This document shows, in pieces, positions 1-7,644 of a stretch of 32,481 nt of DNA. The first letter of the stretch is position 1. Each line of letters starts with the position of its first letter. This stretch comes from Acidimicrobiaceae bacterium (GTDB lineage Bacteria; Actinomycetota; Acidimicrobiia; Acidimicrobiales; Bog-793), in the NCBI GenBank assembly GCA_025464005.1, contig JAODBO010000102.1:1-32481 (forward strand), read 5' to 3'. Made by a program: the position numbers and the translations under genes. The notes beneath the pieces are model-generated. The model saw only the letters and a list, made by a program, of their open reading frames with translations, was not told the DNA's origin and made no database searches.

Positions 1-42
1 CGGCAAGTCCACCGGCAGCAGCACCGCTGCTGGTGGATACCG

Positions 43-131
43 GGTGGTCCCATGACTGGCGACGAGGTGGTCCCATGTCGCTGGCGAAGTTCAGCGCAGG
101 GTGGTCCCATGTCGCTGGCGAGCGACACACC
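43..131. mobile_element. Probable end of an IS21-type insertion sequence (three terminal repeats)
   Basis: Three direct copies of a unit reading GGTGGTCCCATGTCGCTGGC lie at 43-62 (2 bp shorter), 66-87 and 100-121; the last two are identical over 22 bp. Clustered terminal repeats of about 20 bp with a GTGGTCCCA core are, from memory, typical of IS21-family ends. An open frame from the window start ends at a TGA at 53-55 inside the first repeat, which would fit the 3' tail of a transposase or IstB gene, but too little is present to identify it. The outer boundary is probably near 125-131. The family call rests on the repeat pattern alone. Confidence 0.45.
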
Positions 132-356
132 AGCGGGCGACTTCTCGGGAGCACCTCCTTGAGTCAACCACCGGTAGGACAAGCTTGCACGGCTATCCCG
201 GAGACAGTCGCGAATACAGATTCGCGGCCCGAATAACAGTCGGGCGACACCGGACGGGCAGCGCCGAACGACGGGTCGTGATCGCCGATTATCGCTGCAA
301 TAGCGCCGGTCTCACCACTCAACCAGTTGAACCCTCTGCGCGGCTCCTCACCACGC
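132..356. other. Non-coding region between IS end and gntR promoter
   Basis: No convincing gene on either strand. Short open frames here lack a ribosome binding site and recognisable protein character. Base composition is more mixed than in the genes downstream. Confidence 0.5.
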
Positions 357-387
357 TTGACTCAGGTGTCCCAATGTATTAGTACAT
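357..387 (+). promoter_or_regulatory. gntR promoter with overlapping palindromic operator; leaderless start likely
   Basis: A -35 box TTGACT (357-362) and a -10 box TAGTAC (380-385) are separated by 17 bp. The -10 box lies within a palindrome, ATGTA-TTAG-TACAT (374-387). The predicted start of transcription falls at about 392-394, which is the A of the gntR ATG, and there is no Shine-Dalgarno sequence before that ATG. A dimeric GntR protein binding the palindrome would block RNA polymerase, so autorepression is inferred. Confidence 0.6.
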
Positions 388-393
388 CTGGAC

Positions 394-819
394 ATGGAGA
401 CGAACGGGGGGGCGCTCATCCGCTTCCGTCTCGATCCGCGCTCCGGCGTCCCTGCCTACCGCCAGCTCGTCGACCAGGTGCGCCAGGCAGTGAGTCTCGG
501 CATCCTTTGCCCGGGCGACAAGCTGCCGCCCGTTCGCGAGGTGGTCCGTCAGATCACCATCAACCCGAACACCGTGCACCGCGCATACCGCGACCTCGAG
601 GCCGAGGGACTTGTCCGCGGCGAGCAGGGGCGCGGGACTTTCGTGCTCGACGGCGTGAGCCCGTCGACGACGCCGAAGCGCCGTAGCGAGCTTCAGCGCG
701 AGCTCGGCGCGTGGATGGCGCGGGCACGCCGGGCCGGCCTCGACGACGACGGAATCCTCGCCCTCGTCGCGACCGCGATGAATACCGGTCCACCGGACAA
801 CGACAAGGGGGAACGATGA
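394..819 (+). CDS. GntR-family transcriptional regulator, YtrA-like
   Basis: A 141-residue DNA-binding regulator. Residues ~10-75 form the GntR winged helix: the segment PAYRQLVDQVRQAV is followed by GDKLPPVREV, the recognition region INPNTVHRAYRDLE and the wing GLVRGEQGRGTFV. The remaining ~60 residues are too few for a full ligand-binding domain, as in the YtrA subfamily, which usually controls adjacent ABC transporter genes. The stop overlaps the start of the ATPase gene (ATGA), so it heads a regulator-ATPase-membrane protein operon. The ATG at 394 sits directly downstream of a -10 box and palindrome, so the mRNA is probably leaderless and autorepressed. The inducing signal cannot be read from the sequence. 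Confidence 0.9.
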   Translation: METNGGALIRFRLDPRSGVPAYRQLVDQVRQAVSLGILCPGDKLPPVREVVRQITINPNTVHRAYRDLEAEGLVRGEQGRGTFVLDGVSPSTTPKRRSELQRELGAWMARARRAGLDDDGILALVATAMNTGPPDNDKGER

Positions 820-1748
820 CCATGCCCGCGCTCGAGACGCTCGGTCTCGCCAAGCGATACAGGCGGCGGTGGGCCGTCGAGGACTGCACGCTGTCGATCC
901 CGCGGGGCAAGATCGCCGCGCTTGTCGGTCCGAACGGCGCGGGAAAGTCGACCTTGCTGCGCATGCTCGCCGGCATCACGATCCCGAGCGCCGGAACGAT
1001 CTCGATTGACGGGCTCTCGCTTGCCGATGGGCCGGTGGCGCTCGAGCGCGTCGGCTACCTCGACCAGGAGCGGCCGCTCTACCAGGGCTTTCGGGTCGAG
1101 GAGATGCTGCGTTTCGGTCGAGAGCTCAACCCGCGCTGGGATAACGACCGGGCGCATCGCCAGCTCGAGGAGCTCGGGATCCCGCTTCGCGAGCGCATCG
1201 GGAAGCTCTCCGGCGGTCAGCAGGCCCAGGTTGCGCTTGCAATGTGCCTCGCAAAGTGTGCCGAGATCCTGCTCCTCGACGAACCTGCCGCCGCGCTCGA
1301 CCCGCTCGCCCGGGACGAGCTCATGGCTCAGCTGCTCGGGACGGTCGTCGACGACGGTGCAACCGTGCTGCTTTCCTCGCACGCGATCGCGGATCTCGCA
1401 GCGATCTGCGACTACGTCGTGCTGCTGAGTGGAGGCCGTGTCCAGCTCGCCGAGGAGCTTTCGACTGTCCTCGACACCCATCGCCTCCTCGTCGGACCCG
1501 TCGGCGCGCCGTCGATAGCGCCCGACGGCGTCACGATCGTGACCTCGTCGTCAACGGGGCGACAGGTCACGCTGCTCGTGCGTTCGGAGCTGTCAGTCGT
1601 GGCGCCGCGCTGGGAGGTGCTCGAGCCTTCGCTCGACGAGATCGTCCTCGCGTACCTCCGTCAGAACGCGCGCGCGACCGCGAATGCTGGCGCGGGCCGG
1701 GGATCGACCGGTGGCGGCAGCGAGCCAGCGGAGCGGGGAGCGCGGTGA
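816..1748 (+). CDS. ABC transporter ATP-binding protein
   Basis: A 310-residue ATPase subunit. Walker A is GPNGAGKST (residues 38-46), the Q-loop glutamine is in YLDQERP (84), the signature is LSGGQ (131-135), Walker B is ILLLDEP (151-157) and the switch histidine is in LLSSHA (189). The ~100 residues after the ATPase core are not recognised. The start at 816 is chosen because it overlaps the gntR stop and follows GGGGGAACG; a second ATG lies at 822. It probably energises the membrane proteins encoded immediately downstream, either for export or for sensing cell-envelope stress as in YtrA-controlled systems. The substrate is unknown. Confidence 0.92.
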   Translation: MTMPALETLGLAKRYRRRWAVEDCTLSIPRGKIAALVGPNGAGKSTLLRMLAGITIPSAGTISIDGLSLADGPVALERVGYLDQERPLYQGFRVEEMLRFGRELNPRWDNDRAHRQLEELGIPLRERIGKLSGGQQAQVALAMCLAKCAEILLLDEPAAALDPLARDELMAQLLGTVVDDGATVLLSSHAIADLAAICDYVVLLSGGRVQLAEELSTVLDTHRLLVGPVGAPSIAPDGVTIVTSSSTGRQVTLLVRSELSVVAPRWEVLEPSLDEIVLAYLRQNARATANAGAGRGSTGGGSEPAERGAR

Positions 1749-1750
1749 CG

Positions 1751-2224
1751 ATGACTTGGGCCGCCTGGCGGGTTCAGCGACCGCAGCTCCTCGCTGCCCT
1801 TGGCGTCGCGATCGTTGCTGCGCTGTGGCTCGTCACGACGCATGCCGTCATGGGGAAGGTCGCTCGGGCGAACGTATGGCTGGCCGTGGAGGCATTCACT
1901 GGACTGCTCGGGCTCTCGATCGGCGCACCTATCGTCGCTGGCGAGGTCGGACCTGATACCTACCGGCTCGCATGGAGCCAGAGCGTGTCGAGGCTTCCTC
2001 CGCAGGAGGTCCTATCCTGCGAGAATCGGCTCGCGGTGCACGGCGCGGTGACGAGCGAGAACTCCGAGCGCTGCGCGCTTGGCGCGCACGTCCACGATGT
2101 TGTCGCTTACCAGCCCTCGAGCGCCTACTGGCCGCTGCAGCTCGGCGAGTCCGCGATCTTCTTGGCGATGGCGGCCGCGCCGCTCACCGTGGCGCTGGTC
2201 GTCGTGCGGCGGTGGCGAGCATGA
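1751..2224 (+). CDS. Truncated ABC-type membrane protein, paralogue 1 with internal deletion
   Basis: A 157-residue protein that opens with MTWAAWRVQRPQ like the next two genes and ends with the same block (YWPLQLGESAIF then VVRRWRA). Aligned to its neighbours it keeps the first two membrane segments as far as YRLAWSQSVSR, then jumps to the C-terminal extracellular loop and last membrane segment. About 150 residues with the middle membrane helices are missing. The reading frame stays open, so it may still be made. The ATPase stop lies 2 bp upstream and the next gene overlaps it by 4 bp. It could be a remnant of recombination between paralogues or a shortened accessory subunit. Confidence 0.7.
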   Translation: MTWAAWRVQRPQLLAALGVAIVAALWLVTTHAVMGKVARANVWLAVEAFTGLLGLSIGAPIVAGEVGPDTYRLAWSQSVSRLPPQEVLSCENRLAVHGAVTSENSERCALGAHVHDVVAYQPSSAYWPLQLGESAIFLAMAAAPLTVALVVVRRWRA

Positions 2225-3177
2225 CCTGGGTAGCCTGGCGGGTGCAGCGCGCGCAGCTTCTTGGCGCTGTGGTCGTGGCGGCGATCGTCATGATCTGGCT
2301 GGCGGCGACCGGCCTCGCGATGGGCCACGATCCGACGTGGAAGTACTGGCCGGAGGGCGAGATCTTCGTTCTCGACGCGCTCCCGGCGCTTCTCGGCCTC
2401 ACGATCGGCGCGCCAGTGATCGCGGGCGAGATCTACCGGCCGACGTATCGCCTCGCCTGGAGCCAGGGCGTCTCGAGGACGGCCTGGCTCCGCTCGAAGC
2501 TCGTCGTCGGCGGAGCGGTGACGGTGCTCCTCGCCGCGCTCGTGACGCTCGTCCTCGAGTGGTGGGCGAGTGCGGTCAGCCTCGCGCCGTCGACGAGCTC
2601 CGGTGGCTTCTCGGACATCCGGGTCCAGCCGACCGCGTTCGACGTCACCGGCCTAGTCGTCGTCGCCTATGCCGTCTTCGCTTACGGGCTCGGCGTCGCG
2701 CTCGGCGCGGTGCTCCGCCGGCCAGGCTGGAGCATCGCCACAGGTCTCGCGATCTTCGCTGTGGTGCGGCTAGCCGTCGAGCGCCTCGTGCGACCGACGC
2801 TCGTCTCGCCGTCGACCGTCGCGAACTTCACTAGCGTCTTCTCCGGCACCTTCTCCCACACCGTCTCGAACGGCTGGCTCCTCGGAGCGGGCTGGCTTCC
2901 ACTCGGTCGGACGGTACCCGCGCCCGGCTCGACCTGGAGCGGACAGCTGCCGGCAGCGATTGTCGCCTGCGACGACCACATCGCCGCAAAGAGGACAGCG
3001 GCCTTCAACGCCGCGCAGGCACACTGCGGTCTGGCCGCGCACCTGCATTGGGTGGCCGAGTACCAGCCGATGAGCCACTACTGGCCGCTCCAGCTCGGCG
3101 AGTCGGCGATCATCTTGGCGATGGCCGGGGTCCTTTTCGCGGGGACTGTCTATGTCGTGAGGAGGTGGCGAGCATGA
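2221..3177 (+). CDS. ABC transporter membrane protein, paralogue 2
   Basis: A 318-residue protein with about six hydrophobic segments: near residues 13-35, 55-76, 95-118, 142-168, 172-195 and 293-312. Between the last two is a long loop (~195-290) with several cysteines. No signal peptide is seen. It starts with the family opening MTWVAWRVQRAQ and ends in VVRRWRA. It overlaps the previous gene by 4 bp (ATGA) and the next gene in the same way, which indicates translational coupling. It is assigned as a permease from context and topology; no substrate-specific motif is visible. Confidence 0.85.
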   Translation: MTWVAWRVQRAQLLGAVVVAAIVMIWLAATGLAMGHDPTWKYWPEGEIFVLDALPALLGLTIGAPVIAGEIYRPTYRLAWSQGVSRTAWLRSKLVVGGAVTVLLAALVTLVLEWWASAVSLAPSTSSGGFSDIRVQPTAFDVTGLVVVAYAVFAYGLGVALGAVLRRPGWSIATGLAIFAVVRLAVERLVRPTLVSPSTVANFTSVFSGTFSHTVSNGWLLGAGWLPLGRTVPAPGSTWSGQLPAAIVACDDHIAAKRTAAFNAAQAHCGLAAHLHWVAEYQPMSHYWPLQLGESAIILAMAGVLFAGTVYVVRRWRA

Positions 3178-4073
3178 CCTGGGTCGCCTGGCGGGTGCAG
3201 CGCCCGCAGTACGTGGCGGCGGCGGTCGTCGTCGCCTTCCTCGCCCTCTGGCTCGCCGCGGTGGGGCTTGACGGGCATACGAACTGGTCTGTGATCTCGG
3301 ACCACGCGGATGTCGTCGCGCTCTACGTTCTCCCGGGGATGCTCGGGCTCGGGCTTGGGGCGCCGGTCGTCGGTGCAGAGCTCGACCGCGCAACCCACCG
3401 GGTCGCCTGGACTCAGAGCGTCTCACGGACGCGGTGGCTCGCGCACAAGCTCATGATCGGTGCGCTCCTCTGCGCCGGGCTCGTCGCGCTGCTCGTACCG
3501 CTCGTCGAGTGGTGGACGCGCGCGACGCATTCCGAGCTCGACATCTCGCCGAAGGTGTTCGCGATCACCGGGGCCGTGAGCGTCGGGTACGCGCTCTTTG
3601 CCTTCGCACTCGGTGCGGCGCTCGGAGCCGTGATCCGCCGGCCTGGATGGGCATTCGCCGCCAGCGTCCCGATCGTGATCGCGGTACGGCTCATGGTCGA
3701 CGCATTGCGGCCGTCGCTCGCGAGTCTCGCTTACGTCGTCCAGCCGTCGATGCCCGTGACCTACGTGAACCCGAAAGGTTGGGTCCTGAACTCCGCGTAC
3801 GTGCCGCTAGGCAGGCTGACACCGCTCCCGGGCCGCACGTGGCTCGATTCCGCGGCGAAGTGGATGAACTCCTGCGTTGGCAACGTCCAGACGCCCGCGC
3901 GATTCGAGCGGGCCGCCTACTGCGCTCGCGCCGCGAACCTGCACTACGTCATCCAGTACGAGCCGGAGCACAACTACTGGTCGCTCCAAGGGACCGAGAC
4001 GGCGATCTTCGTCGGGATCGCTGCGGCGCTCGTCGCAATCACCGTTCTGGCTGTGCGGCGATCGCGAGCCTGA
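3174..4073 (+). CDS. ABC transporter membrane protein, paralogue 3
   Basis: A 299-residue paralogue of the preceding gene with the same start (MTWVAWRVQRPQ), the same membrane-segment layout, the shared stretch RRPGWAFA in the middle and the end block VRRSRA. An AGGAGG ribosome binding site lies 8 bp before the ATG, which overlaps the upstream stop. With paralogue 2 it may form a heterodimeric channel driven by the upstream ATPase. It is the last gene of the gntR operon, since the next gene follows after 80 bp and has different composition. Confidence 0.85.
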   Translation: MTWVAWRVQRPQYVAAAVVVAFLALWLAAVGLDGHTNWSVISDHADVVALYVLPGMLGLGLGAPVVGAELDRATHRVAWTQSVSRTRWLAHKLMIGALLCAGLVALLVPLVEWWTRATHSELDISPKVFAITGAVSVGYALFAFALGAALGAVIRRPGWAFAASVPIVIAVRLMVDALRPSLASLAYVVQPSMPVTYVNPKGWVLNSAYVPLGRLTPLPGRTWLDSAAKWMNSCVGNVQTPARFERAAYCARAANLHYVIQYEPEHNYWSLQGTETAIFVGIAAALVAITVLAVRRSRA

Positions 4074-4153
4074 GTCCGGACGCCGGATTAGCACCCGTCA
4101 CGACGAAGCCCAGAAGCCCGAGCAGGGTTGATCGATGACTCACCCCGAACAGG

Positions 4154-5170
4154 ATGTCGCCCCGAACGCCGACCGGCTTGATGAAGACTGAAGTGGCCAA
4201 ACGACGGATAACGCACTCTCGGGGTTCCAACATTCAACGAGATCTCGCTGACTCGCTAAATCAAAGCAGCGACTACGGTCTGGTTGTGATCGCTGAAGAA
4301 CGCGACGTCGCGGTTGATGGTCGAACTGTACGTATCCGAATAGCCGGAGATCCGGCCGGCTATCCGGTGATGTACTTCCATGGCACGCCGGGCTCCCGAT
4401 TAGACGTGGCCTCCGGCGACGAGCTCGTAGCTGCCGTTGGCGTCAGGTTGGTGTCATTTGACCGCCCGGGCTACGGCAGGTCGTCCGTGAGCCCCTTCGG
4501 CTTATTGGCAGTCGCCAAGGACGCGCTGAACGTCGCCGACCAACTCGGAGTCGAGCGATTTGCGACACTCGGTCTCTCCGGTGGTGGTCCATTTGCGATC
4601 GCGATCGCGACCGCGGCGATCGGCGGCCCGCGTGTCGCGCGGGTGGGAATCGCGTCCGGCGCCGGCCCATTTCAAGAGGTCCCGGGGGCGATCGACGGGC
4701 TCTCAGAGATCGACACTCGGGCGGTCGCCTTGCTCCCCGATAGCCCAGCCGAAGCGGCAGCGACCTTTGCCTCTGGTTTTGAGCCGATCCTCACCGCCGT
4801 ACGCGAGGGAGACGACGCCGTGCGGGCAGCGTTCGAGCCCTTTCTCAGCGCGCGTGACCGAGTGCTGTTCGCGGATCCCGTGGTCGGCGCGTCGATCATT
4901 GCCTCGATACGTGAAGGGCTGCGCCAAGGTGCCAGCGGAAGTGGTTGGGACAACGCAGCGTATGTCGGCGGGTGGGAGATCGACATCGCGGCCATTCAGA
5001 CGCCGGTTCTGCTGTGGTACGGGGACGAGGACCTGATGGCTCCTCCGGCGCACGCTCAGTGGCTCGAAGAGCACCTTCCCGATGCTCGACTCGTCATCCG
5101 TAGTGGCGAGGGTCACCTCGGAATCTTTGAACACCTGGCAGAGATGCTGGACCAACTAGCGGCCGGATAA
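4154..5170 (+). CDS. Alpha/beta hydrolase
   Basis: A serine hydrolase of the alpha/beta fold, probably cytoplasmic since no signal peptide is seen. The oxyanion motif HGTPGSR is at residues 76-82, the nucleophile elbow GLSGGG has Ser142, the acid is Asp293 in GDEDLMAPP, and the base is His321 in GEGHLGI, so the catalytic triad is complete. The first ~45 residues do not look conserved. The real start may be the ATG at 4181 or the GTG at 4286, and no start has a clear ribosome binding site. The substrate cannot be inferred. It stands alone between the transporter operon and the island, and its codon use is less GC-rich than that of the core genes. Confidence 0.85.
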   Translation: MSPRTPTGLMKTEVAKRRITHSRGSNIQRDLADSLNQSSDYGLVVIAEERDVAVDGRTVRIRIAGDPAGYPVMYFHGTPGSRLDVASGDELVAAVGVRLVSFDRPGYGRSSVSPFGLLAVAKDALNVADQLGVERFATLGLSGGGPFAIAIATAAIGGPRVARVGIASGAGPFQEVPGAIDGLSEIDTRAVALLPDSPAEAAATFASGFEPILTAVREGDDAVRAAFEPFLSARDRVLFADPVVGASIIASIREGLRQGASGSGWDNAAYVGGWEIDIAAIQTPVLLWYGDEDLMAPPAHAQWLEEHLPDARLVIRSGEGHLGIFEHLAEMLDQLAAG

Positions 5171-5601
5171 CCACTCGGGAGTCCAGATTCCAGGCGGCCC
5201 TGAATCAACACAGAACGCCGACCGGAATATCGGGCGATGGCCGTGTTGGGCGAGCGCACATCGACGGCTACGGAACACGCCGTCTCATCGGCTCTGCGAT
5301 CGAGCGCGCGCCGATCTCTCCTCGGAACTGCCGGCGACGTGGCCGCCCAGAACGACGCTGCGAACGGCCTTCCCAACCTGCCGGGCTGCGACGGAACCCG
5401 CGACCTATCGGCGAGGCAATGCTGACGCTTCGCTCATACGAGGTTCGACAAGCGGGAGGAATGCTCTCGACTCCGCGAACCACTGAACCAGTGCATTGAT
5501 GCCGACCCCGCTGGGCCGCGTGAATCGATCGCCTCGGTCACCCCGTCCAGCGTTGGGACTGGGACCAAGATTCCGAGCGGGTGCTCGGTGACCAAAGTGG
5601 C
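5171..5601. other. Non-coding stretch left of the island, possibly decayed older element
   Basis: About 430 bp without a supportable gene. The last ~50 bp (5552-5601) closely resemble the sequence lying between the integrase start and the tRNA at the other end of the island (10930-10984), including a shared TGGGACCAAGATT. This suggests the remains of an earlier, related integration at the same tRNA. Confidence 0.45.
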
Positions 5602-5655
5602 CGTCTACCTGGTGGGGCCGGCAGGGATCGAACCTGCGACCCAGGGATTATGAGT
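5602..5655. repeat. Left attachment site: copy of tRNA-CAU 3' part
   Basis: These 54 bp are identical to 10985-11038. They contain the 3' part of the tRNA gene in minus orientation: CCA end at 5610-5612, acceptor strand, T arm and anticodon arm up to the anticodon. The match stops abruptly, and the D arm and 5' acceptor strand are absent. This is the pattern left when an integrase inserts an element into a tRNA gene. It marks the left end of the island. Confidence 0.85.
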
Positions 5656-6270
5656 GCAGGTCGAAGCGTTGCATGGCGACCCACGCTGTCGCAGCTTGTT
5701 CAAATGCGCAGCTCACGGTGGAGAACACCGTTGCGGATCAATGCACCGTCCCAAAGGATCGGACCTTGTGAGACGGGGTGGGCACGATTGTTGGGACCGC
5801 AAGACACGGACGCCTCGACGAAGGTCTTGAGCAGCTTTCGGAGCACGTCGGGCTCGCCTGCTCGAGATCCTCGCGGACGAGCGTGTCAAGCTCCAAGCTC
5901 CAAGCTGCGGGGTGCGGGGTGCGGGGTGCGGGGTGCGGGGTGCGGCCATCGTGGTGATCTCCCTCAGAAGTTGATTGGCGTCCTTTTCAAAAAGGGATCA
6001 CGCTGTGGCCGCACCGCGTGGTGGATGTCGCGCCTCGAGCTCATCGACGAGATTCTTCAGCGTCGACTACCAGCTACACCATCTCTCTGGATGTGAACGC
6101 GCTCCGAGGACCTTCTCCGGAAGCTGAGCGCGGCGGCATCGTTGAGGCGCGTAGCGCGACTGAGGCCGAGAGATTGGCTGTGCGCAGGTCATCGGATCCC
6201 ACTAAGCTGGACATCGCAGCGGACAGAAATACCAGAGAAATCAAGATACTGCAGTTCAGAGGGGTCAAAA
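5656..6270. other. Island left arm without recognisable gene
   Basis: About 600 bp with no supportable coding sequence. It contains a copy of the motif TGTTGGGACCGC (5789-5800), also present beside the integrase, and a pair of 7-bp tandem repeats at 5888-5945. The promoter of the Fic gene should lie in the last 100 bp, but no convincing box pair was found. Confidence 0.5.
5888..5945. repeat. Two adjacent 7-bp tandem repeats
   Basis: AAGCTCC occurs in tandem at 5888-5894 and 5895-5901 with a third variant copy. It is followed directly by five perfect copies of TGCGGGG (5906-5940) and a partial sixth. The unit is not a multiple of 3 and there is no gene here, so copy number could vary by slippage without effect on a protein. 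Confidence 0.85.
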
Positions 6271-7458
6271 TTGCCATTAGGATTGGACACGATTCGGGAC
6301 TATCCCTGGATTAATTTCCGGCTCGATTTGCGGGACTGCTTGCCGCGCTTTTGGATGCTGGTGGGTGAAGCGCGGTCGAAGTGTGAGCACATTCGATATG
6401 TGCCGCTCCAGAAAGACGTCGCCGAGCGGATGCACTACCTCGAATTCGCGCGAGGTGTTCTCGCGACAACCGCCATAGAAGGCAACACCCTTTCACTTGA
6501 GCAAGTACAAGCCCGTATGGAAGGAACGCTGCAATTGCCGCCGTCCCAGGAGTATCTGGGGATCGAAGTCGACAACATGCTTGCGGCATATAACTCGATC
6601 AAAGACCGGCTCTGGAACCGGGAGCAGCTGTTAATCGAGCCAGCGATACTCAAGGAGCTCAATAAACAGATTCTCGCGGGCCTTGACCTTCCAGCCGGTA
6701 TTGTACCCGGCGAGTTCCGAACTCGTCGCGTCGCAGTGGGTCCCTATCTAGCTCCCGAAGCCAGTGATGTCGAGGAGTTGATAAGCCAACTTTGTGTGTG
6801 GCTGGGTGGCCCAACCTTTGTCGCACCGGAGGACGACCAGAGAATTCCATACGCATTCATCAAGGCAGTAGTTGCTCACCTGTACCTGGAGTGGATCCAC
6901 CCATTCGGAGATGGGAATGGTCGTCTCGGACGACTCATCGAGTTCCAAGTCCTTTTGTCGTCAGGCGTACCTGCTCCTGCTGCGCACCTGCTCACTCAGC
7001 ATTACATGGCGACGCGATCGGAGTACTATCGACAGCTCGCCAACGCCAGTGCAATTCGTGATCTGCGACCATTTCTGCTTTATGCGGCACAAGGTTGGGT
7101 TGATCACCTCAGTGAACAAATAAAGCTCCTCCACAGCCAGGCTGAGGTTCTCATGTGGCGCGCGCTCGTCGACGAGTCCTTCGGTGAACGTCCGTCACCG
7201 CCCGAGCACAGACAGAAGTTGATTGCTATCGCATTGGTATCTGAGGAAGGTTCCGCGCCCCGAGCGAAAATTAGAAGTCTGAGCGAATCGATAGCCGAGG
7301 CGTATGCGGGCAAGGGACCGAAAACTCTGACCCGGGACCTAAACCGGCTCGTGGGGCTTGGCATGATCACGGAAGATTCGATCGGCTACAGAGCCAACGT
7401 CTCGCTCGTCCGCGGTATGAGGCCGTTTGCAACCTCTGAGCGAACCTCAGCGACCTAA
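6271..7458 (+). CDS. Fic-domain protein (class II, self-inhibited)
   Basis: A putative AMP-transferase that would modify target proteins with AMP from ATP. The Fic motif HPFGDGNGRLGR is complete, with catalytic His210. Residues ~66-71 (TTAIEG) match the inhibitory helix motif [S/T]xxxE[G/N] placed before the Fic core, which defines class II. The last ~80 residues look like a winged-helix domain, common in this Fic subgroup. TTG at 6271 is chosen because GGGG lies 5 bp upstream and conserved-looking sequence (DYPWINF) begins soon after. An in-frame ATG at 6142 would add 43 residues of no recognised character. It is first of the two cargo genes of the island. Role in defence, toxin-antitoxin or regulation cannot be told apart here. 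Confidence 0.88.
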   Translation: MPLGLDTIRDYPWINFRLDLRDCLPRFWMLVGEARSKCEHIRYVPLQKDVAERMHYLEFARGVLATTAIEGNTLSLEQVQARMEGTLQLPPSQEYLGIEVDNMLAAYNSIKDRLWNREQLLIEPAILKELNKQILAGLDLPAGIVPGEFRTRRVAVGPYLAPEASDVEELISQLCVWLGGPTFVAPEDDQRIPYAFIKAVVAHLYLEWIHPFGDGNGRLGRLIEFQVLLSSGVPAPAAHLLTQHYMATRSEYYRQLANASAIRDLRPFLLYAAQGWVDHLSEQIKLLHSQAEVLMWRALVDESFGERPSPPEHRQKLIAIALVSEEGSAPRAKIRSLSESIAEAYAGKGPKTLTRDLNRLVGLGMITEDSIGYRANVSLVRGMRPFATSERTSAT

Positions 7459-7644
7459 CGTCGATCGTGATCGAGATGCCTGCCGCAATCGAAGCATCTC
7501 TGATCGCCGGGCATCGGTGAGCTTCGTTGTCGATGCCATTTCGTCGTCGAGCGCCACGCGAGAACATGAAGGGGTGCAACGAGATGTGAGGTTTACCCTG
7601 GACGGCGGGATTGGACGGAAACATCACGGCCCGAATCGGGACGA

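Noticed and set aside
5610..5655. Second functional tRNA gene
   Set aside because: Only the 3' part to the anticodon is present; the D arm and 5' acceptor strand are replaced by unrelated sequence.
5888..5945. CRISPR array
   Set aside because: Units are 7 bp and directly adjacent with no spacers.
6142..6270. N-terminal extension of the Fic protein from ATG 6142
   Set aside because: The added residues look like random translation of mixed sequence and no ribosome binding site precedes the ATG; the TTG at 6271 fits better, though this is not certain.
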